The position numbers were made by a program, and so were the translations under genes. Under the pieces are notes generated by a model, which was not told the origin of the DNA, did not search any database, and was given only the letters and a program-made list of their open reading frames with translations. 64,000 bases of DNA from NCBI GenBank assembly GCA_903908495.1, contig CAIVSK010000191.1, positions 1 to 64,000 of the forward strand, read 5' to 3'. Each line of letters starts with the position of its first letter. The stretch's first letter is position 1. This DNA is from Akkermansiaceae bacterium (GTDB lineage: Bacteria; Verrucomicrobiota; Verrucomicrobiia; Verrucomicrobiales; Akkermansiaceae). Of this stretch, positions 59,595-64,000 are shown in pieces.

Positions 59595-59875
59595 CCATGA
59601 ACCTAAATAGGAAAATAGAAACCACGGACTTCGGCGTGAGCTCAGTCGAACGATTTCACGGAATGCACGGATGAAGAACGAGTTATGAATTTGCTGACAT
59701 TCACCAATTGGGCGAGCCTGTGACTTGATAGATCAGAACCATCTTATCCGTGAAATCCTCTTCAATCCGTGAAATTTGCCTGAATATTTGAAAAGCAGTC
59801 AGTCAGGCTATCTCGCTGCGCTCGGTTGTGGTAAAAAAACGCCACCCCTACCGTTCCCATTTTCCCATTTTGGAT
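59595..59875. repeat. Dispersed intergenic repeat family A, copy 3, with an internal 25-nt insert
   Basis: ccacgga[cttcggcgtgagctcagtcgaacga]tttcacggaatgcacggatgaagaacgagttatgaat...tccgtgaaatcctcttcaatccgtgaaatttgcctgaatatttgaaaagcagtcagtcaggctatctcgctgcgctcggttgtggtaa. Confidence 0.88.
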
Positions 59876-61196
59876 GAAACTTCCCATCGCCATTGCCACC
59901 CTCATCCTGGCCATCGCCGCCGGCCTCGACTGGCAGCTTAGGCTACAACTCGCTGCCGCCAGCAACACCCACAGCACCCTCGTCGCTGCGGCCGCCCAAC
60001 TCGGCATCGCCACCGGTCCAACCGCTCCCCCGCGCCCCATCCGCCACAGCAAGCGCGAACGTGACAAGCGCGACACCGCCGCCAAGCTTTATGCCACCGA
60101 GCTCATCGCCTTCGTCAAGGAAATGGATGCGATCAAGCAAAACGGCGACGGCAGGTCCGACGAAGCCACCAAGAAGCGCGCCATGGACTTGCTAGATCGC
60201 ATGACCTCGCTGGATCCCTCCCAACTCAAAATTCTCATCGCCGCCATGCGGGCGGACAAGGACGTCCAAAACTCGACCCGCGAAGAACTCATCAGCCTTG
60301 CCATCAGCTCTTTGGCTGGCGAGCACCCGCAGGCCGCGCTCGCCCTGCTCACCGAGGCGTCAGGCGTTTCAAATCCCGCCGGAAATGGCAGGCGACTCGT
60401 TGCCGCGGCGCTCGGCCGCTGGGCGCAGGACGATCCGTCCGCAGCCCTCCAATGGCTGCGTAACAACACCGACAAATTTCCCGATCTCATCACCGATGAA
60501 GCCAAATCCAGCCTGCTTGCCGGTGCCGCCGCCCGGGACCCCAGGCTCGCCTTCAAGCTCATCGCCGAACTGGGATTCCGCGAGACCGAACATGTCGTCC
60601 CCAACATTGTGGCCGCCGCCAAGACCCCGGAGGCCCGCACCGCCACCCTCGCCGCATTGCGCGACTACTCAGCCACCCTCGCCGAGGAGCCCGTTAAAGA
60701 CAAGACATCAGCCATAGGCATCTTGGTGCTGGCGCGTGGCGCCGCGGGCGACGGCTTCCAAGCCGCCACCGACTGGCTCGCCACCGCCAAGCTCAGCCCG
60801 CAAGAACTGGCGAATTTCAGCCGCGGCCTCGACGGCTCGATCAAACCCGCCGACACCAGCCGCTGGATCGAGTGGGCCGGCACCACGCTGCCTGCCGAGA
60901 GCTCCGAGCAGGTCGTCCGCATGCTCGTGAGCCGCTGGACCCAGAGCGACTACCAAGCAGCCGGCAAGTGGCTCGCCACCACGCCCGAGAGCCCTGCCAA
61001 GACCAGCGCCATCCAACAGTACGCCGAAACAGTGTCGCGCTACGAGCCGGAAACCGCCGCCCAATGGGCCCTGACCCTGCCACCCGGCGCTGCGCGCGAC
61101 GCCACCCTCGAACAGATCTATCACAACTGGCCCAGGTCCGATCCTGCCGCCAGCGAGGCCGCCGCGGCTTTTGGCAAGTTGCATGACCTCCCGTGA
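59874..61196 (+). CDS. Hypothetical alpha-helical repeat protein with N-terminal TM
   Basis: Repeats of the type AAAxWLATTP...YEPETAAQWALTLPPGAARDATLEQIYHNWPRSDPAASEAAA. Confidence 0.65.
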   Translation: MKLPIAIATLILAIAAGLDWQLRLQLAAASNTHSTLVAAAAQLGIATGPTAPPRPIRHSKRERDKRDTAAKLYATELIAFVKEMDAIKQNGDGRSDEATKKRAMDLLDRMTSLDPSQLKILIAAMRADKDVQNSTREELISLAISSLAGEHPQAALALLTEASGVSNPAGNGRRLVAAALGRWAQDDPSAALQWLRNNTDKFPDLITDEAKSSLLAGAAARDPRLAFKLIAELGFRETEHVVPNIVAAAKTPEARTATLAALRDYSATLAEEPVKDKTSAIGILVLARGAAGDGFQAATDWLATAKLSPQELANFSRGLDGSIKPADTSRWIEWAGTTLPAESSEQVVRMLVSRWTQSDYQAAGKWLATTPESPAKTSAIQQYAETVSRYEPETAAQWALTLPPGAARDATLEQIYHNWPRSDPAASEAAAAFGKLHDLP

Positions 61197-61376
61197 CATC
61201 GGACCCGGGCAGGATGCTCGGTCCACGGGGAGCACCGGCATCCTGCCGGCGGCCTCTTCCCGTCTCGTTTCCGTATCGCCTAAGTCAGCGGTATTGTGCG
61301 AGTCGCCGCCGAGCCTGCTGCGCGATTCCGCCACTTCGGGGTTTTCCCGCGCCGCATGTTGCGCTAGCCTGCCGCC

Positions 61377-62222
61377 ATGACAGTGGTAACGCAAGCGGAC
61401 GAGTTGACGGCAGCCTTGGCGGAACATGGCCGGCCACGGGTGTTGGTGCCCACCATGGGCGCGCTGCATGACGGGCACCTGGCCCTGATCCGCCGTGCCA
61501 AGGACCTGGCCGGAACCAACGGCACGGTGGTGGTTTCCATTTTCGTCAATCCCATCCAATTTGACCGACCGGCGGACCTGGCGGGCTATCCGCGTCCGCT
61601 GGCGGCGGATCTGGCAGCCTGCGAGGCGGCGGGAGTGGCGCTGGTGTTTGTGCCGGAGGCCGGCGCGATGTATTTTCCGGACCGCTCGGTGACGGTCACC
61701 GAGTCGCAGCTCTCACGGACCCTCTGCGGCGCTTCACGGCCGGGGCATTTCGACGGCGTGTGCACGGTGGTATTGAAGTTGTTCCTGCTCTGCGGTTGCG
61801 AAATGGCGGTGTTCGGGGAAAAGGATTTCCAACAATTGGCGGTGATCCGCCGCATGGTCCGCGACCTCAACGTGCCGGTAACCCTCATCGCCCAGCCCAC
61901 CGTGCGGGAGGCCGACGGCCTCGCCATGTCGTCCCGCAACGTGCGATTGAGCGCTGCCCAGCGGGCGGACGCCCCCCGCCTGCGACAGGCCTTGCTGGCG
62001 GCACAGGCAGGCTTCCAGGCCGGTACCCACACGCCGGCGGAGCTGCTCGCCACGGCCCGTCAAGCCATCGAGGCCTCGGCGCTGGCACGCATCGACTACC
62101 TATCGCTGGTCGACGCAGATTCGTTAGAAACCGTGCCGCACGTCGTACGCCCGGCGGTATTGGCCGCGGCGGTGTTTTACGGTGAGGTGCGCCTCATCGA
62201 TCACGTGGGCATCGCGCCGTGA
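61377..62222 (+). CDS. panC: Pantoate--beta-alanine ligase (pantothenate synthetase)
   Basis: VLVPTMGALHDGHLALIRRAK; VSIFVNPIQF; GHFDGVCTVVLKLF; FGEKDFQQLAVIRRMV; GLAMSSRNVRLS. Confidence 0.95.
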   Translation: MTVVTQADELTAALAEHGRPRVLVPTMGALHDGHLALIRRAKDLAGTNGTVVVSIFVNPIQFDRPADLAGYPRPLAADLAACEAAGVALVFVPEAGAMYFPDRSVTVTESQLSRTLCGASRPGHFDGVCTVVLKLFLLCGCEMAVFGEKDFQQLAVIRRMVRDLNVPVTLIAQPTVREADGLAMSSRNVRLSAAQRADAPRLRQALLAAQAGFQAGTHTPAELLATARQAIEASALARIDYLSLVDADSLETVPHVVRPAVLAAAVFYGEVRLIDHVGIAP

Positions 62223-62228
62223 CGGCCC

Positions 62229-62387
62229 TCATTTGGTGCCGGGTTCGGGCACCACTATCATGGGCGGGGGCACCGCCGGCTTGCCGCCGGTCTCCTTGAG
62301 GTGATCCTTAATCAGAAACCAAATCGCGACCGCCAGCAGGAGTGACAGCAGCTTGGCGATCCAATTTTTCGGCAGGGTCGTTTTCAT
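62229..62387 (-). CDS. 52-aa single-pass membrane protein resembling the N-terminal anchor of CdaR/YbbR
   Basis: MKTTLPKNWIAKLLSLLLAVAIWFLIKDHLKETGGKPAVPPPMIVVPEPGTK*; overlaps the 3' end of cdaA by 80 nt in another frame. Not in the supplied ORF list. Confidence 0.6.
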   Translation of the reverse strand: MKTTLPKNWIAKLLSLLLAVAIWFLIKDHLKETGGKPAVPPPMIVVPEPGTK

Positions 62388-63147
62388 GGGGGGCATTGCC
62401 AGTTAGAAAGATTTTGGCGAGGGTGTCGCGGAATTGTTTTTCGGTGAGGTTGCGTTCGATGCGGCCCTCCACGCAGATGGAAATGCCGCCGGTTTCCTCG
62501 CTGACGACGACGGTGACCGCGTCGGTTTCCTCGGCCAGGCCGATGGCGGCGCGGTGGCGCAAGCCGGTGGAGCGGTCGTGCATTTCGCGTTGGGTGACGG
62601 GAAACACACAGGCGGCTCCGGCGATGCGGTCGTCCGCCAGGATCATGCCGCCATCGTGCAGCGGGGTTTTCGGATGAAAAACCGTCAGCGCCAGTTCGGG
62701 CGAAAATTGGGCATCGAGAGGCACCCCGGTATCGAGGAATTTCTTGAGGCTGATCCCCCGCTCGATGGCAAACAGCGCGCCGATGCGCTTTTTAGACAAC
62801 ACGACCACCGCGTCGGCGAGGCGCTCGAGGAAGGCCAGGCGGCGTTTGCTCGAAAAGGGGAAAAAACTCTTGCTGCCCAGACGAGCCAAGGCGTCTCGCA
62901 ACTCGGGCTGGAAAATGACCACCAAAGCAAACGCCAGCAAGGCCGTGGCGCGGGTGACGAGCCAACTGATCACCTCGAATTTCGCCACTTGGGACACCAC
63001 GGTGAGCACCACGATGATAATGCCCAGGCCGACCAAGATCTGCGCCCCGCGGGTGGCGCGAAACGCCCGGTAAACCTGATAAATGCAGATCGCGAGAATC
63101 AGGATCTCGATCACATTGCGCCAGTTCTCTTCAATGAATTTCCACAT
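62308..63147 (-). CDS. cdaA: Diadenylate cyclase CdaA (DAC domain)
   Basis: N-terminal TMs, then IFQPELRDALARLG; TPLHDGGMIL (DGG); STGLRHRAAIGLAEETDA (RHR). Confidence 0.93.
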   Translation of the reverse strand: MWKFIEENWRNVIEILILAICIYQVYRAFRATRGAQILVGLGIIIVVLTVVSQVAKFEVISWLVTRATALLAFALVVIFQPELRDALARLGSKSFFPFSSKRRLAFLERLADAVVVLSKKRIGALFAIERGISLKKFLDTGVPLDAQFSPELALTVFHPKTPLHDGGMILADDRIAGAACVFPVTQREMHDRSTGLRHRAAIGLAEETDAVTVVVSEETGGISICVEGRIERNLTEKQFRDTLAKIFLTGNAPHENDPAEKLDRQAAVTPAGGRDLVSD

Positions 63148-63230
63148 CGCCGGTTACCCGCAAACCTAAACCGCCCCCGGCCATCTGTCACTTGCAAAGT
63201 CATCCGGCTCTGAATTGGCAAACGGACGGG

Positions 63231-63280
63231 CCTACCGGCCGCTGCATCCACCGGTAGGGTCGGACGGCCTCGGCCGACCC
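63231..63280. repeat. Two adjacent small hairpins upstream of cdaA
   Basis: cctaccgg (63231-63238)/ccggtagg (63251-63258) and gggtcgg (63257-63263)/ccgaccc (63274-63280). Confidence 0.7.
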
Positions 63281-63303
63281 ACTTATCCGCCCGCATGGGA
63301 GAG

Positions 63304-63408
63304 TGATTTTGAAGGTTGGATTTTAAATTTCGGATGAAAGAGAAGAGGGCTCCGGTGCTCTCCTGCGCAAGGCACTCTGCAATCCAAAATCAAACACCCA
63401 AAATTGCC
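63304..63408. repeat. AT-rich imperfect inverted repeat, candidate third dispersed-repeat type
   Basis: gattttgaaggttggattttaaattt ... gcaatccaaaatcaaacacccaaaattgcc in an otherwise GC-rich region. Confidence 0.4.
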
Positions 63409-63614
63409 TCTGGCCATGCCAGTTAGGGCTACGCCTGGCTTTTCCAAGCTCGCTAACGCTCGCACCGCGTTCAAAATCGACATTCGCAGGGAGATGGCGC
63501 TGCCCATGACCCAGCAATAGCACCTCGCCCTCAGGGGCAAAGTGAGCCAAGCGAGGCGGGCCGCCCGCTCCCCTCTTCAAGAACGCCCATCCGCGGCCAT
63601 GCCACGCCAGCGCG

Positions 63615-64000
63615 TCACGCGTAACTGCGGATGGACACGTGGACGTCCTCGAAATTCAAGGGCTCCTTGTGCAGCACGGGAGCGGCATCCGGGCCCTTGT
63701 ACTCCCAGGCGGAGACATGGGAGAAATTCGCGTCATCGCGCTTGGCCTCACCGGCCTGGGTGCTACCGGCGACGACCTCGGGGTCCTTGTCGAAGAACTG
63801 GTGTTCGAGGCGGAAATGGCCGCCGCAGGATTCCTCGCGGTCGCGGGCGTCGTAACACAGCACCTCGGCAAATTCGAGGAAGTCGGCGACGCGGCCGGCC
63901 TTTTCGAGTTCCATGTTGGCATTTTCGCCGCTGCCGGGGATGCGGACGTTTTTCCAAAACTCCTCGCGGATGGCGGGGATTTTTGCCAGCGCTTCGGTCA
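63615..64000 (-). CDS. sdhA: Succinate dehydrogenase/fumarate reductase flavoprotein subunit, C-terminal part (runs off right edge)
   Basis: [22 protein letters not shown]...[19 protein letters not shown]...[21 protein letters not shown]. Confidence 0.9.
   Translation of the reverse strand, partial: TEALAKIPAIREEFWKNVRIPGSGENANMELEKAGRVADFLEFAEVLCYDARDREESCGGHFRLEHQFFDKDPEVVAGSTQAGEAKRDDANFSHVSAWEYKGPDAAPVLHKEPLNFEDVHVSIRSYA

Noticed and set aside
63283-63580. Minus-strand ORFs upstream of cdaA (HPKFKIQPSKS...)
   Set aside because: Appear to be translations of the AT-rich repeat-like segment; no domain.
1-64000. tRNA, rRNA or known ncRNA genes
   Set aside because: No convincing T-loop/acceptor combination or rRNA segment was seen by eye; tRNAscan-SE and Infernal would be decisive.
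1-64000. Intact insertion sequence, prophage or defence island
   Set aside because: Only an interrupted Rpn-like gene was found; no transposase with terminal repeats, integrase, capsid or defence-gene cluster.

Overview
GC-rich (roughly 60-65% by eye) bacterial chromosome segment. The gene families (paired autotransporter-repeat and PEP-CTERM architecture, LTD/CotH and LamG secreted proteins, many secreted glycan enzymes, MocA-type oxidoreductase) suggest a Verrucomicrobiota-like organism; this is an inference, as no rRNA gene is present. Housekeeping anchors: rsmD, waaA, galK, yceD(DUF177)-rpmF-plsX-fabH, cinA, asnS, uvrC, exbB/exbD-TPR, panC, cdaA, and the 3' end of sdhA. Accessory regions: a 1915-aa LTD/LamG/CotH secreted protein, a 1307-aa autotransporter-repeat PEP-CTERM protein, and a glycan-degradation cluster (about 46.8-58.0 kb: GDSL esterase, six-hairpin GH with two discoidin-like domains, beta-helix protein, GH127, MocA-type oxidoreductase). 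The most noteworthy observations are: (i) a three-copy modular intergenic repeat family built on a 9-nt CACGGATTN unit with inverted termini; (ii) a separate hairpin repeat family in two copies, one of which supplies the C-terminus and stop codon of the PEP-CTERM gene; (iii) an unlisted 52-aa ORF overlapping the 3' end of cdaA that looks like the membrane anchor of CdaR without its YbbR domains; (iv) an Rpn-family nuclease gene interrupted by one in-frame amber codon; (v) a near-perfect inverted repeat upstream of the PEP-CTERM gene; (vi) a sulfatase-fold membrane enzyme lacking the CxPSR motif; (vii) an HTH-like/metallo-beta-lactamase fusion. No CRISPR array, rRNA, tRNA or convincing defence island was found.
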